Shown here: positions 33,841-46,140 of the stretch, piece after piece
Position numbering within the stretch: position 1 is the first letter of the stretch
How the letters are laid out: each line of letters begins with the position of its first letter
Origin: Sipunculus nudus
Taxonomy: Eukaryota; Annelida; Sipuncula; Golfingiida; Sipunculidae
DNA: 64,000 nucleotides
Direction of reading: 5' to 3'
Assembly (NCBI GenBank): GCA_026874595.1
Contig: CM049308.1
Location: 96,770,624-96,834,623, forward strand
The notes under the pieces: generated by a model
Database searches by the model: none
Seen by the model: only the letters and a program-made list of their open reading frames with translations
What the model was told of the DNA's origin: nothing
Translations under genes and position numbers: made by a program

Positions 33841-36350
33841 TAGCTCAGCTGACTGTAAGTCATCTGAGCTATAGTCATGGTCCATTGTCAGTCGTCCGTC
33901 CGTCTGTCTGTCCGTCCGTCCGTCCGTCCGTCTGGATGTCCGTCCGTAAGACTGGCACGTTTCGACACCGTTGGACCTACGAATCTGAATTTCGGCATAC
34001 AGTTAGATGTCCCCATAATCTCCTACCATGCCATAAATTGGGTCAATAGGACTTCGTTCCCCTGAGATATTAAAGAAAAACCTCAATTTTTTATTAAAAA
34101 TCTATTTTCACACTTCAGGACTGCCTAAAATCAAAACCACTCATCTGGTTTTCTTCATATTTACCATAAATATTCCTCTATATAGTTCCTATCTACATGC
34201 CAGATATTAAGTCAGTATTATATAATTTAAAAAAGTTATGGGCCCAAACATAATGGACTTTGTAAAAAAATCAGGAAGATATTTGGTCACTTAAGACCAA
34301 AAGTGTTAAAGGTAGGGACTTTTTTCCAGTAATACAACTTATATTAATCAAAATTTAATTGTATACCAAAAATTAGATCAAAATTTGTTAAATTTTTTTA
34401 AATATTGGCAAAAATATAAAATTGGTACCTTAAATTTTGCCCAACTTTGGCCATGGCACGTTTTTTTCCTGTATGTACTGTGGATTTAATTTTCACACCA
34501 TGTATACATAAGGATTTAATCTGTTAAAATCTGAAATTTCAAAGAAATTGATTGGAAAGAATAGCTTTTATTCATGTTTTCATACACCATGTCAAGTGTT
34601 GTTTACATCTAGCCCACCTAGTAGTACAGCCTTCACTTGCATTATGTAACCCACCCCAGGCAGCTTGCCTTGGGTCAGCTTGGCCACTACCAGCAGGCTT
34701 CCCCTCTGCTCTGCACTCCCTCCCTCCCCCCCCCCCCCCAGATGGTGCATAAACTAGATGAATGTTATTATTTTCTGTATGTGATTCATTCTTATTCTAG
34801 GCTATGCTACATTTTAGATTTTGTATTGAACCACCAGGGTTACAATGATTAAAGTGTACATTTTATTGTGTCCACAAAGTGGTGTATTGCTGTGAAATTG
34901 TGGATGTTCATGAGATAAGTAATTCCTTACTTCAGAAGAGTAAAAACTTCACCAGGTGTGAAATTGACTATTAATTCCAGTAATTAATTAAAACTGGGAT
35001 AGTAATTAGCACAATGATATTGTTTGTCCCTCATTCAACCAACAGTGTGTATACTTTATTTGAAAAGATGTTTTATTTTATCAAATTTACTTTTATTTTA
35101 TTTTGGTGAATAAAATTAAGCATGTCCTGAAAACTCCAATGTGCAAAACTTTTTAATAGTGATTCAAGGAATATTCTTGTAGATGCCATGTTGTGGCATT
35201 ATTTTCTTTTAAAATCAGTTTAAACATTTATGATTTAAAAATAATAAAATATATGTGTATGCATAATATGACTCAATGTTTTCTACTCTGTATATATAAT
35301 GATTGCAACTTTTTCAACAATTCTAATATTTTAACTTATATTTTCAGGTTTTTTAATTAAAAATTTATAAACCTGTAAATAAAAAAATGATTCAGATAAA
35401 AACTTCTTAATGGAAAAAGTGGATCTGCTTAAAAAATAGGATTATATATAAACTTAAATGCATTATTCTCTTGAAAGTGAAATAAAGGTATTAGTCCATT
35501 CTGTCCACTTGCCTGCCCATCTGTAAATTTTCGTATGCAACACAGTATCTCAAAACTTTTACTGTTTTTCTTCATGACAGTCTTGTCAGAGTATTAGTTT
35601 GCAATCATATATTTAGAACTTTACTATAACCAATTAGGAAGGCCCCTTTCCTCTTAGCTTTTCATATTCTTATATAAATGAAAAACATTACAATAGAATA
35701 TTTCTACATCCACCTTCGTGCTGCCCTCACTTTTCCCTTCCCCGAACCCCATCCCAAAGTCAGCCTCGGTAAGCAAGAACAAGACGAATCAGATATATTC
35801 ATACTTTAATATTTTGTATAACTATTTTTCCATAGGTACCTATGTACATGCTAGAAATTATGTCAATATTTTGTAATATGTAGACATAGTGGGCATCACA
35901 ATAATGTACCTTCTCAAGACTAAAGTGATATTGTGTCATACAGTCACATATTCATAAATCACTTCATCAGCATAGTTAATCATAACATCATATCTGTCAA
36001 ACTGAACGCTTGCAGACTACCATACACTTTAGATCCTTCAACAAATAGCCTTATCATTATTCTACTACTGCTTATTACTGCTGTCATTGCATTCATATTT
36101 GCTCAAATATATCACAATTTTCAACCCCTCCTAAATAAATAAAAAATAAACCACTTTATTTGACTCTATTAATCCATCAGTCAGGTAATTTCATTTATCA
36201 TTTACTCACATATTACATTACATTCCTTTATAATAGCCCAACATGTACATGATATTCATAAGCTTTATTGACTCGATATGGTATCACAGTGGAGAAACAT
36301 TTATAGTCCAATCACGATCAGCTGAGGGCCATGACCCATGGGTCCCTTGT
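33841..36350 (+). mobile_element. Family A element (A9), complete, 2.5 kb
   Basis: Head TAGCTCAGCTGACTGTAAG with a long CCGTCCGT run (33890-33952); tail CAGCTGAGGGCC, GACCCATGGGTC, CCTTGT. The interior includes a poly-C run at 34726-34740 and an AT-rich second half (34980-36300) shared with 56030-56750 and 58970-59560. It carries the second copy of the 69-codon frame. No transposition protein. Confidence 0.75.
35933..36142 (+). other. 69-codon open frame with hydrophobic segment (copy 2)
   Basis: Same frame and length as at 20975, again opening at GTG. The hydrophobic stretch is retained (ILLLLITAVIAFIFAQIYH). No ATG start, no homologue recognised; chance persistence in a repeat is the simplest reading. 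Confidence 0.15.
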
Positions 36351-37644
36351 TTTTCATGACAGTCTTGTCAGAGTATTAGTTTGCAATCATATATTTTGAA
36401 CTTTACTATAACCAAGTAGGAGTTCCTCATAGCTTCTCATATTCTTATATAAATGAAAAACATTATAATAGAATATTTTGCATATTTTGCATTTGCAAAA
36501 ATTACAAACTTCAGCTTAGCGCTGTGACCCATGGTTCCCTTGTTTAACAGGGCACAAATCCTAACCACTGGACCTGGAATCGTCTAACTTTACATCCAGA
36601 GAGGTCCATGAAAAAATCTTCTTGGAAACCTGGAATTAAGTCTATGTTGCCCATATTCTTCAAGCTATGGGGCTCTGAAGTACTCCCCAGAAATTTGATA
36701 CAAAATCTCCAGTATCTGAATAACTATTGCATTGATCACCCTTACTCTTTGCATGCATATTCATCATGGAGTGTTTCATCAGTTCTTGCGGACTGGTGGC
36801 ACCACCTAAATTTTTTTTAAATTTTAACACATATTTTTGTCTCTATTTATGAAACCTTCAAAGATGCGGTCATCCCTAAACAGGGCTCAAATTGTAACCA
36901 TTGGTCCTAGAATCATCATACTTAACATCCAGTGAGATCTGTGAAAAGTCTACTTGGAAACGTGAATTAAGGTCTCTGTAACCCATATTTTCTGAGCTAT
37001 TGGGCTTATAATCTCCCCTCAGAATAATTGAAAATTTGATACCAAAGTAGGGCACAAATCATAACCATGGGGCCAAGAATCTTCTAATTTGACATCCTGA
37101 GAGTTCCTCAAAAGTTCTCCCCAGAAACCTTAAATTGGGTCACAGTGATCTATATTCTCAGAGTTTTTGGGTATGTTTGAGCACCCCAGAAATAATGCAA
37201 AATACAGACAAATTGCCAGATTCCTAATGAAAGGCTTTTTGGATTGTCATCAAATTTGTTGTGCTTATGGGTCTTGATGAACTTCACCTAATATGCATGA
37301 TCAATGATGCCACCTATCTTAATTATTTGTCTGTGCAAGGACATATTATCAACATGTCAGTTGGCTGAGCGTCATAACCCATGGGTCATTTGTTACAAAA
37401 TTCAGCCTAGGGTCTTGACCCAAGGGTCTCTTGTTTAAAATATCTGGGTTCAAGTGTTAATGTAAGCTTTAACATTTGTTACAAAGTATCAGACAATAAT
37501 ATTGCTTATGTATTTGTAAGTATTTCAAGGTACATAAAAACAGTACCAGTTTGATTGTGAGATAAATTAGGACTTTTACTGATAAACGCACAATGATTAT
37601 GAATTAAGTAAAAAGAGCTTGCCTGTGATCTTGTGTTCATACAG
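36351..37644 (+). repeat. Family A tails and A4-like fragment; intron end
   Basis: 36351-36540 is a family A tail (CAGCTTAGCGCTGTGACCC); 36541-37395 matches the right part of A4 (TTACATCCAGAGAGG, GCACCACCTAAATT, TCCTCAAAAGTTCTCC) and ends GGCTGAGCGTCATAACCC. The last 200 bases are unique intron leading to TTCATACAG, the acceptor for the next Akt exon. Confidence 0.6.
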
Positions 37645-37859
37645 GTGCTTGAAGATAATGACTATGGCCGTGCCGTGGACTGGTGGGGGACTGGCGTAGT
37701 TATGTATGAGATGATGTGTGGTCGCCTCCCGTTTTACAATCGTGATCATGAAATCCTGTTTGAGTTAATTCTCATGGAGGATATCAGATTTCCCAAGACA
37801 CTGTCAGAAAATGCAAAGGCTTTGCTGGGAGGCCTTTTAGTTAAAGATCCAAGACGTAG
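37645..37859 (+). CDS. Akt: Akt exon: helices F to H of the C-lobe
   Basis: 71 codons plus two bases. [20 protein letters not shown] is the P+1 side and helix F with the DWWG signature of AGC kinases; [19 protein letters not shown] and [12 protein letters not shown] are helix [14 protein letters not shown] begins helix H with the conserved Arg that salt-bridges to APE. Human AKT has GLGVV where this has GTGVV. Acceptor TACAG, donor TAG|GTAAGA after 37859, phase 2 (AG of an Arg codon). The last 60 bases are the source of the minisatellite in the following intron. Confidence 0.96.
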
Positions 37860-37861
37860 GT

Positions 37862-39862
37862 AAGAAATTGTCAAAAATGATAAGGCTCTTGTTTGAAGGC
37901 CTTTTAATTAAAGATCTGAGATGTAGGTGAGGCACTGTCAGAATTTAATGCATATTCTCTGTGTGGAGGCCTTTTAATTAAAGATCCAAGATGTAGGTGA
38001 GGCACTGTCAGAATTTAATGCATATTCTCTGTGTGGAGGCCTTTCAATTAAAGATCTGAGATGTAGGTGAGGCACTGTCAGAATTAAATGCATATTCTCT
38101 GTGTGGAGGGCTTTCAATTAAAGGTCCGAGATGTAGGTGAGGCACTGTCAGAATTAAATGCATATTCTTTGTGTGGAGGCCTTTTAATTAAAGATCCAAG
38201 ATGTAGGTGAGGCACTGTCAGAATTTAATGCATATTCTCTGTATGGAGGCCTTTCAATTACAGATCCGAGATGTAGGTGAATGTCAGAATTTAATGCAAA
38301 TTCTCTGTTTGGAGGCCTTTTTAATTAAAGATCCAAGATGTAGGTAAGACAATGTCAGAAAACGCAAATTCCTTGTTTGGAGGCCTTTTAATTAAAGATC
38401 CAAAGTGTGAGTAAGGCACTTGCAGAAAAGTAAATTCCTTGTTTGACAGCCTTTTTATTTAAGAATGGAGTTTTATGAAAGGCACTATTAAAAAATGCAT
38501 ATTCTCTGTTTGAAGGCCTTTTAATTAAAGATCTGAAAAGTAGGTAAGGGCACAAATTCTTTGTTTGGAGGCCATTTAATTAAGAATCTGAGATGTAGGT
38601 AAGGCATTGGCAGAAAATGCAAATTTTTTGTTTTGAGGCCTTTCAATTTAGTAAAATCTGAGATGTATGTAAGGCACTGACAGACGACCAAAATTCTCTG
38701 TTTGGAGGCCATTTAATTAAAAATCTGAGATGCAGGGAAGGCATTGGCAGAAAACCCAAATTCTCTGTTTGAAGGCCATTTAATTAAAGATCCGAGATGT
38801 AGGTGAGACACTGTCAGAATTTAATGCATATTCTCTGTGTGGAGGCCTTTTAATTAAAGATCCAAGATGTAGATGGGCACTGTCAGAATTTAATGCATTT
38901 TCTCTGGTTGGAGCCCTTTCAATTAAAGATCCGAGATGTAGGTGAGGCACTGTCAGAATTTAATGCACATTCTCTGTGTGGAGGCCTTTTAATTAAAGAT
39001 CCAAGATGTAGGTGAGGCACTGTCAGAATTTAATGCATATTCTCTGTGTGGAGGCCTTTTAATTAAAGATCCAAGATGTAGGTGAAGCACTCAGAATTTA
39101 ATGCATATTCTCTGTGTGGAGGCCTTTTAATTAAAGATCCAAGATGTAGGTGAAGCACTGTCAGAATTTAATGCATATTCTCTGTGTGGAGGCCTTTCAA
39201 TTAAAGATCCAAGATGTAGGTGAGGCACTGTCAGAATTTAATGCATATTCTCTGTGTGGAGGGCTTTCAATTAAAGATCCAAGATGTAGGTGAAGCACTG
39301 TCAGAATTTAATGCAAATTCTCTGTGTGGAGGCCTTTCAGTTAAAGATCCAAGATGTAGGTGAGGCACTGTCAGAATTTAATGCATATTCTCTGTGTGGA
39401 GGCCTTTCAATTAAAGATCCAAGATGTAGGTGAGACACTGTCAGAATTTAATGCATATTCTCTTTGTCGAGGCCTTTCAATTAAAGATCCAAGATGTAGG
39501 TAAGGCAATGTCAGAAAACGCAAATTCCTTGTTTGGAGGCCTTTTAATTAAATATCAAAAGTGTAAGTAAGGCACTTGCAGAAAAGTAAATTCCTTGTTT
39601 GAGGGCCTTTTTATTTAAGAATGGAGATTTATAAAGGCACTATCAGAAAATGCATATTCTCTGTTTGAAGGCCTTTTAATTAAAGATCTGAAAAGTAGGT
39701 AAGGGACGAATATTCTTTGTTTGGAGGCCATTTAATTAAGAATCTGAGATGTTGGTAAGGCATTGGCAGAAAATGCAAACTGTTTGGAGGCCCTTTAATT
39801 AAAGATCCAAGATGTAGGTAAGGCACTGGCAGAAAATGCAAATTCTTTGCTTGGAGGCTTTT
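37862..39862 (+). repeat. 70-bp minisatellite derived from the Akt exon end
   Basis: About 28 units, period 70 bp where regular (GGCACTGTCAG at 37931, 38001, 38071). Each unit aligns to exon positions 37798-37859 and the donor: CACTGTCAGAA, GGAGGCCTTTTA, TTAAAGATCCAAGA and TGTAGGTGAGG. Several units (for example near 38340, 39500 and 39830) keep GTAAG. Most remain open in the exon frame up to the donor-like AG|GTGAG. The array is interrupted at 39863 and its last units are at 45513-45610. Confidence 0.95.
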
Positions 39863-42573
39863 TAGCGAACCTGTGAGCTTATGCGATGGCGCAGCGTCAT
39901 CCGTCCATCGTCAGTTGTCCGCCGTCCAGGGCTCGCTTTCTGCCATCCATGGCTGTAAGTCAGAAACTGTCAGAGCTAGCAGCTCCAAATTATATGTAAG
40001 AATTAGTCACATGTGAAACTTGGTGCCCTGGAGCTTATTATTGGTTATCTGCATTAATTTAGCTTTTATAGAGAAAAAGCTTAAAAACATTTAAAAATCA
40101 TCTTCTCTGAAACTGTCAAGCCAAATTGTCCAATATTTCACAGAAATAATCCCTGGAAAAATCTCTCTCAAGTTTGTTTGAATGGTTCCAGTTCGGAGAT
40201 TTTTGGCCCAGTTACAGGAAGTTGTCCAAAAAAGCACACTAAAATTAAAATCTCAGAAACGGCTAGAGCTATAATCACCAAATTTTTTACCAATGTTTGT
40301 CACATATGTAATATCTGATTTTGAGGTATTGGTGGCGCCACCTACATTGATGTGTTTTTTACAAGCGAAAATGTAATTTTAAACTCTTCTAGCTTATACA
40401 CTGATTTATGATGAAACTGTTCAGCTGATTGGTTAAAACTTTACAAGAATTATTCTATGGTAGGGTTCTGCCAGTTTTATAAGAATAGATTGGGTAAATA
40501 CAGTTTTAAAAAAACATTGTAGCCAATTGAAAAAGGCTTTCTGTATTTGAAAACAGATTTGAGTTTCAGCAGCCAAGTCATGAGGTCACTCAGTACAAAC
40601 AGGTGGGGTCCAGACATCACCATGGCAACTGACCTGGCTCTGGGGGAGTGTCTAGACAATGTGTCTAGACGTCTCGACACAGCGTCTAGACGTCTAGACA
40701 ATGTTTAGATGCAGAATTCCCAGATTATTGGAACAATATCTTTCAACTGTTTGTAAAAAACTTGGTTTGCCTTTTAAGTGAATTGGAATTATCATCAGGT
40801 CACATGTGAACTGTTTCACCCTCATTATTGGTTGACCTCTGACCTATCCTCGCTGCCCAGCGTCCATTTGTGCGTCTGTTTCCACACATAAACCCGAATA
40901 TCTCGGGAACCGTTTGACCAATCATTCTAAAAATTTTGCACAAATGTAGCCCTTTGATAGCTTTATAACATACACTAAAAATGGTGGCGCCACCTGCAAC
41001 CATTTTTGCACAGCGTCCATCTGTTTAACTTGGGATAAAATCACTCATATCTCAGCAGTGGTTTGACTTATCCACCGGAAATTTTGCAGGTTTATACATC
41101 CCGGACAGCTTTCTGGATTTTATGACTGGTGGCGCCACCTACATTCAGGTTTACTCTGCAGACATCCAAGCTCATATCTCGGGAACCATTTGACCGATTG
41201 GGCCAAAATTTTGCATGTGTATAGATCTCACATAGCTCTTCATCATAGACAAAACTGGTGGCGCCACTTGCCACCACTTATGCACAGCGTCCATCTGTTC
41301 ATCTGCCTTGGGATAAAATCACTCATATCTCAGCAGTGGTTTGACTTATCCACCTGAAATTTAGCAGGTTAATACATCCTGAACAGCCTTCTGGATTTTA
41401 TGACAGGTGGCGCCACCTACATTCAGGTTTACTCTGCAGACATCCAGGCTCATATCTCGGGAACCTTTGATCGATTGGGCCAAAAATTTGCATGTGTATA
41501 GATCTCACATAGCTCTTCATCATAAGCAAAACTGGTGGCGCCACCTGCAACCACTTATGCACAGCGTCCATCTGTTCATCTGCCTTGGGATAAAATCACT
41601 CATATCTCAGCAGTGGTTTGACTTATCCACCTGAAATTTAGCAGGTTAATACAGCCTGGAAAGCTTTCTCCATTTATGACAGGTGGCGCCACCTACATTT
41701 AGGTTTACTCTGCAGACATCCAAGCTCATATCTTGGGAACTGTTTGACCGATTGGGCAAAAATTTTCCATGTGTATAGATCTCACGTTGCTCTTCATCAT
41801 AGGCGAAACTGGTGGCGCCATCTGCAACCATTAATGCACAGCACCCATCTGTTCATCTGCCTTGGGATAAATTCACTCATATCTCAGAAGTGGTTTGACT
41901 TATCCACCGGAAATTTTGCAGGTTTATACATCCTGGACAGCTTTCTCGATTTTATGACAGGTGGCGCCACCTACATTCATGTTTACTCTGCAGACATCCA
42001 AGCTCATATCTCGGGAACCGTTTGACCAATTGGGCCAAAAGTTTGCATGTGTATAGATCTCACATAGCTCTTCATCATAAGCAAAACTGGTGGTGCCACC
42101 TGCAACCACTTATGAAAATTGCCATCTGTTCATCTGCCTTGGGATAAAATCACTCATATCTCAGCAGTGGTTTGACTTATCCACCTGAAATTTTGCAGGT
42201 TTATACATCCTGGACAATTTTCTCAATTTTATGACAGGTTGCACCACCTACATTCATGTTTACTCTGCAGACATCCATGCTCATAAGCAACACACCTCAC
42301 TCTATTCCCCATGCCACTTAATCCATGCCTCACTTCACCAGTCCCATTCTGATTTCTGCAGATACACATATTCGCTGGTCGACTACCCATATTCTAGTTT
42401 TAAAATGTCCTAGTCTGAAACTTGCAGGTCCAAAATGTCCATTTTGCTTGAAATCATAATGACTAAGGTAGATATGCAGGATTTAAAAGGATCAATATTT
42501 AATTTAAAAAAAAAAAAACTCCATTCATACTCCCAAACTTTGCACAGGTTCGCATTAGGCCTGTAGGCCTTGT
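39863..42573 (+). mobile_element. Family C element (HINE-like), complete, 2.7 kb
   Basis: Starts TAGCGAACCTGTGAGC and ends CACAGGTTCGC, AGGCCTGTAGGCCT, TGT, as at 2555-5993. It split a minisatellite unit: GGAGGCTTTT before it and TAATT plus AAAGATCTGAG after it rebuild the unit with one base change and no target duplication (insertion between T and T). The interior holds a cluster of GTCTAGAC palindromes at 40649-40710 and a nested family B fragment. Confidence 0.8.
40799..42397 (+). mobile_element. Family B element, 5'-truncated, nested in family C
   Basis: The 5' edge (TCACATGTGAACTG) corresponds to about 60088 of the complete copy, so the head hairpin is missing. The 3' end (TCGCTGGTCGACTACCC, ATTCTAG) is intact. 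Between are tandem units of about 145 and 290 bp with ATATCTCGGGAACC, GGTGGCGCCACC and TTTGCATGTGTATAGATCTCAC. Chance frames on both strands repeat with the units. Confidence 0.75.
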
Positions 42574-42578
42574 TAATT

Positions 42579-45503
42579 GGCTGTGTGTAAAACTCGGAAG
42601 TCGGAAGCCGGAAGTCGGAAGCCAATGATTTTTTATAAAAAAAGTGCTAAAATATGCACAAATTACCTCTAGATCAACACCATTTTAATTTCTGTTGATA
42701 GAATAAAGTTTGTTCTATCGTTCCATGAAGAATCATAGTTATCCATTCTGTAATCTGAAAGTTATAGACGATTTTGTGCTCGGAAGCCATCTCGGAAGCC
42801 ACTCGGAAGTGCCGGGATGCCGTCCAAATGTGTAAAACTCGGAAGTCACGGAGACGCACTGGTCAACATGTGGTCAGTTTAGAGCCACATGGCAAATGCA
42901 ATTTCATTGCATGCATATATTTAAAGTGCTTATGATTGTGCTTGTAATGAGTATATAATACAATTCATTGTACATACTAAAGTGATATGATAAAAGAAAT
43001 CCGTATACGACTTTAAAAATACATTTATAAATGACGATATCATTAAATATTAAAACAGTTTTAATATATTTCTCTTACGTTGAGCAAATATCCAATATAT
43101 TTAATATTATCATAAAATATTGGAAATTCAATCTATCTTAACAGGATACGCTGGAACTGCAACAAACATATATGTACCAAATAAAACGTAAATTAAATGT
43201 GTTTTATAACGTGAGAATTCTACGATCTTTTTTTTTTAAATTAAGATATATATATCCTAGTAAGGGATACAACAGAACAGGTAATATATTACGTACTTAT
43301 ACATGTGTGATTATAAAATCTAATATGTTTTTATGTTTAAGCATAAAGTTTGTTTTAAACAAAAAATAAAAAATAAAATATTTTCACCTCTTTCTTTCAT
43401 ACTAATTCAACGATGATATTTATTTTCTATTTATAACACTCTTGATATTGTTACAACATTATTATAATCATTTAACTTCAAATAAATTGATATTTCAGAA
43501 ATTTTGAAAATATTTTTGTAATTCATTAAACTCTCAGACGTTATGTGCGTAATAAGGGCATCTAAATACAGAATGTGTTCATAGCTTCAATTTAGGAACT
43601 GCACGGAGTGACGATTACAACGATCTCGATAAAGAAATTCCTGTTTTGTGTTAGGAGGAGATCGTTGAATGTCAAATCTTAGATAAATAATCTCATAATA
43701 GGATCTTATTGACACATAAGACATTAGAGGCTTTAAGTAAAAGTCTGTATGTCTGGAGGTTAAATGGTGTCTTAAAGAAGCTACGGATATAGGCATTTTT
43801 ATCCAACCAGTTATTGCTTAGCTAAGATTCATACCTTGAAATTCCATGCATAAAAAATGTTGACGTCATGCAATAATGAAACATATCCTTTCCGATGATT
43901 TTTCGACAAATACCCATCAAATCAATACTGTGGAAAATCTGGTTGGATATTTACCGCCAACATAAAAATTTCAATGATAAATATCAATTATTTCCATTCT
44001 TCTTTGACAAAATAGCTTTATAAAAAAAATCCTTTTCATGCACATGAATCTTATCTATATACTCACAATCTTTATTTGATACTTAAATATGTACCCTTTT
44101 CGTAATTAAATTTATAAAAAAAAACAAGTTAACAGGAAGCTTATTCTTAGGCCTTCATGGTAATCACTGAACTATAGTCGGAATTCTGTGCCGTGTGTTT
44201 TCGGATCTAACTCCTTTCGGACCTCATAGTTGCTTGTAACAGGTTCTGTAATAAAAGTAATGATTAAATATCTATAAGAGACTACTTAACAAAAAAAAAG
44301 CCGTTTTACTTTGATACAGTTTATTTTCAAACATTTACTGAATAATTTTTGCCAAGCTAAATGTTTTGTTGATGTTTAATTGATTTGTTGTTGAATTTTT
44401 TTCTGTTGGCGCTATTTACAATATGTATATAAAAAGTATTAATGTTTGTGCCGTCTGTTTTTGATTAATTTCAGAACATTAATTTTCCGAACATTGTACA
44501 TAACAGCATAAAAATACCGAGGAAATATCAAATCGTTCTGCAAAAACAGAAACATTTTTATTTTATATGAATGTTAAATGTTACAATTGGCATCATATCT
44601 ATTTACACATGTATTGTGTATTTATTTCTGTCAAGGTTTTGTCTATGTTTGTTTTTCTTTTTTAAGTTGTCCAATACATCTGATGAATCATTATCAAACA
44701 ATTCAATGTGAAATATTATGCATATTATGCTGTCTATTTTGGCAACATTTTAAAACTTGAATTGAAAAGGGTTAATTTACAACATGAACATATCGGGGAA
44801 AAAATCACATTTTGAATTTGTAAACTGTGCCTTCTGATCATGAAATATAACATATATTTTGGAATCAATAAAATATTACATAATAGATTTTTGAGTCTAA
44901 GAGATACATAATCCTGATGAAATTTTTTATCAATGGAACATGAAAAGATTGGTTAATTTATACATGAAACATAAAATATTTTATCGAAACAACCTTTAGA
45001 AACATTTTCAGGACGTCGTGTTTCTGTCCAATTTTAATTCTATTTATCATTTTAATTAATCAATTTTACTATGTTGTTTTACAAAAAGAAAAAAATATGA
45101 CCACAAAAGATTATTTATAGAAAACAGCATCATGAATGTTACACAACAGATTGAATTATAATAAAATATGTCATCTGGAAGATATTGAAAATGCTTAACA
45201 CGCATGCTGACGATTTGATGTCCAGTGCATGGCCGTGGCTTCTGAGTTTTACACGTTTGGACTACAACCCTGCACTTCCGAGTGACTTCCGAGATGGCTT
45301 CCGAGCACAGAATCTTCTATAACTTTCAGATAATTGATTGAATAACTATGATTCTTCACAGAATGATAGAACAGACCCTAGTGTATTGATAAAAGTCGAA
45401 ATGGTATTGATTTAATGGCATTTCGTATCTGCTTTATGGTTTTGTTTCTAAAAAATCCTTGGCTTCCGACTTCCGGCTTCCGACTTCCGAGTTTTACACA
45501 GCC
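42579..45503. mobile_element. Mutator-like TIR transposon, non-autonomous, 2.9 kb
   Basis: Terminal inverted repeats at 42579-42623 and 45461-45503 are built of GGAAGTCGGAAGCC repeats and start GGCTGTG; they are identical except for a 2-base length difference. Diverged inverted similarity continues to about 42870 on the left and 45213 on the right. The element is flanked by a perfect 9-bp direct repeat, TTGTTAATT (42570-42578 and 45504-45512), whose first bases are the end of the family C element. Long TIRs and a 9-bp duplication fit the Mutator superfamily; others with 8-9-bp duplications are not excluded. The longest internal frames are about 65-70 codons, so no transposase. Confidence 0.85.
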
Positions 45504-45512
45504 TTGTTAATT

Positions 45513-45809
45513 AAAGATCTGAGATGTTGGTAAGGCACTGGCAGAAAACCCAAATTCTCTGTTTTAAGGGCCTTTTAATTAAAGATCTGACAGGTAAGGC
45601 AATGTCAGTTAACTGGATATCATACTTTTCTTAGGTATGTGCATATTGCTGATGTTATGATATTTAAATATTAAAGCGGGGAAAGCTATATTTTAGCTCT
45701 GAGTAACAAAACAGATATTAGACAGTGTCTGCTCTCATTTTGCATTAGGTTAAGTTTCTCAGGTGAATTGATTGGAACTTGATTAACATCAACCATTCTG
45801 CTGTTTCAG
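45513..45809 (+). other. Last exon-derived minisatellite units and intron end
   Basis: 45513-45610 holds the last two units of the 70-bp array (GATCTGAGATGTTGGTAAGG, GGCCTTTTAATTAAAG). The rest is unique AT-rich intron, ending in CTGTTTCAG, the acceptor of the next exon. Confidence 0.8.
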
Positions 45810-45897
45810 GTTGGGTGGTGGTGAGGAAGATGCAGAAGCTATTATGACACATCCTTTCTTTGAGAAGATTGATTGGGATGGACTTGTTGAGAAAAAG
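45810..45897 (+). CDS. Akt: Akt exon: end of kinase C-lobe and start of AGC C-tail
   Basis: One base completing Arg plus 29 codons: LGGGEEDAEAIMTHPFFEKI and then DWDGLVEKK. R-LGGG follows KDP-R in all AKTs; HPFF is the usual end of helix I. Length equals the human segment (29 residues). Acceptor TTTCAG, donor AAG|GTACAC after 45897, phase 0. The donor is weaker than the others (GTACAC instead of GTAAGT). The following exon, coding for the PPF motif, turn motif and hydrophobic motif, was not found to position 64000. Confidence 0.94.
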
Positions 45898-45932
45898 GTA
45901 CACATCTGTCCTAAGAGCCCCAGTTAACCTCA

Positions 45933-46030
45933 CTGCCACTAGGTGGCAGCATGAGATCCCTTGTTTACCTCTCTGTCACAAGGTGACAGCAGGTTGAGCC
46001 CTAGTTAACCAATCTGTCACTAGGTGGCAG
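45933..46030. repeat. Three short palindromes at 41-bp spacing
   Basis: CTGCCACTAGGTGGCAG (45933-45949), CTGTCACAAGGTGACAG (45973-45989) and CTGTCACTAGGTGGCAG (46014-46030) are inverted repeats with 7-bp arms and 3-base centres. They lie in three related units of about 41 bp containing GTTAACC or TTTACC. The first resembles a CTCF core. They start 35 bases after the Akt splice donor. Confidence 0.8.
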
Positions 46031-46140
46031 CACACAGCCCAGGTTTGTGTGATGCGTGACTGTGTTTGTAGCAGCTTTCCAAGATACCCAGAACATTCCA
46101 TCCTGTATCACATTGGTGTCCTTTAGCTGAAAACATTACA

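Noticed and set aside
34552-34852. Proline-rich frames around 34.7 kb
   Set aside because: Produced by a poly-C run inside a family A element; no homology or splice structure.
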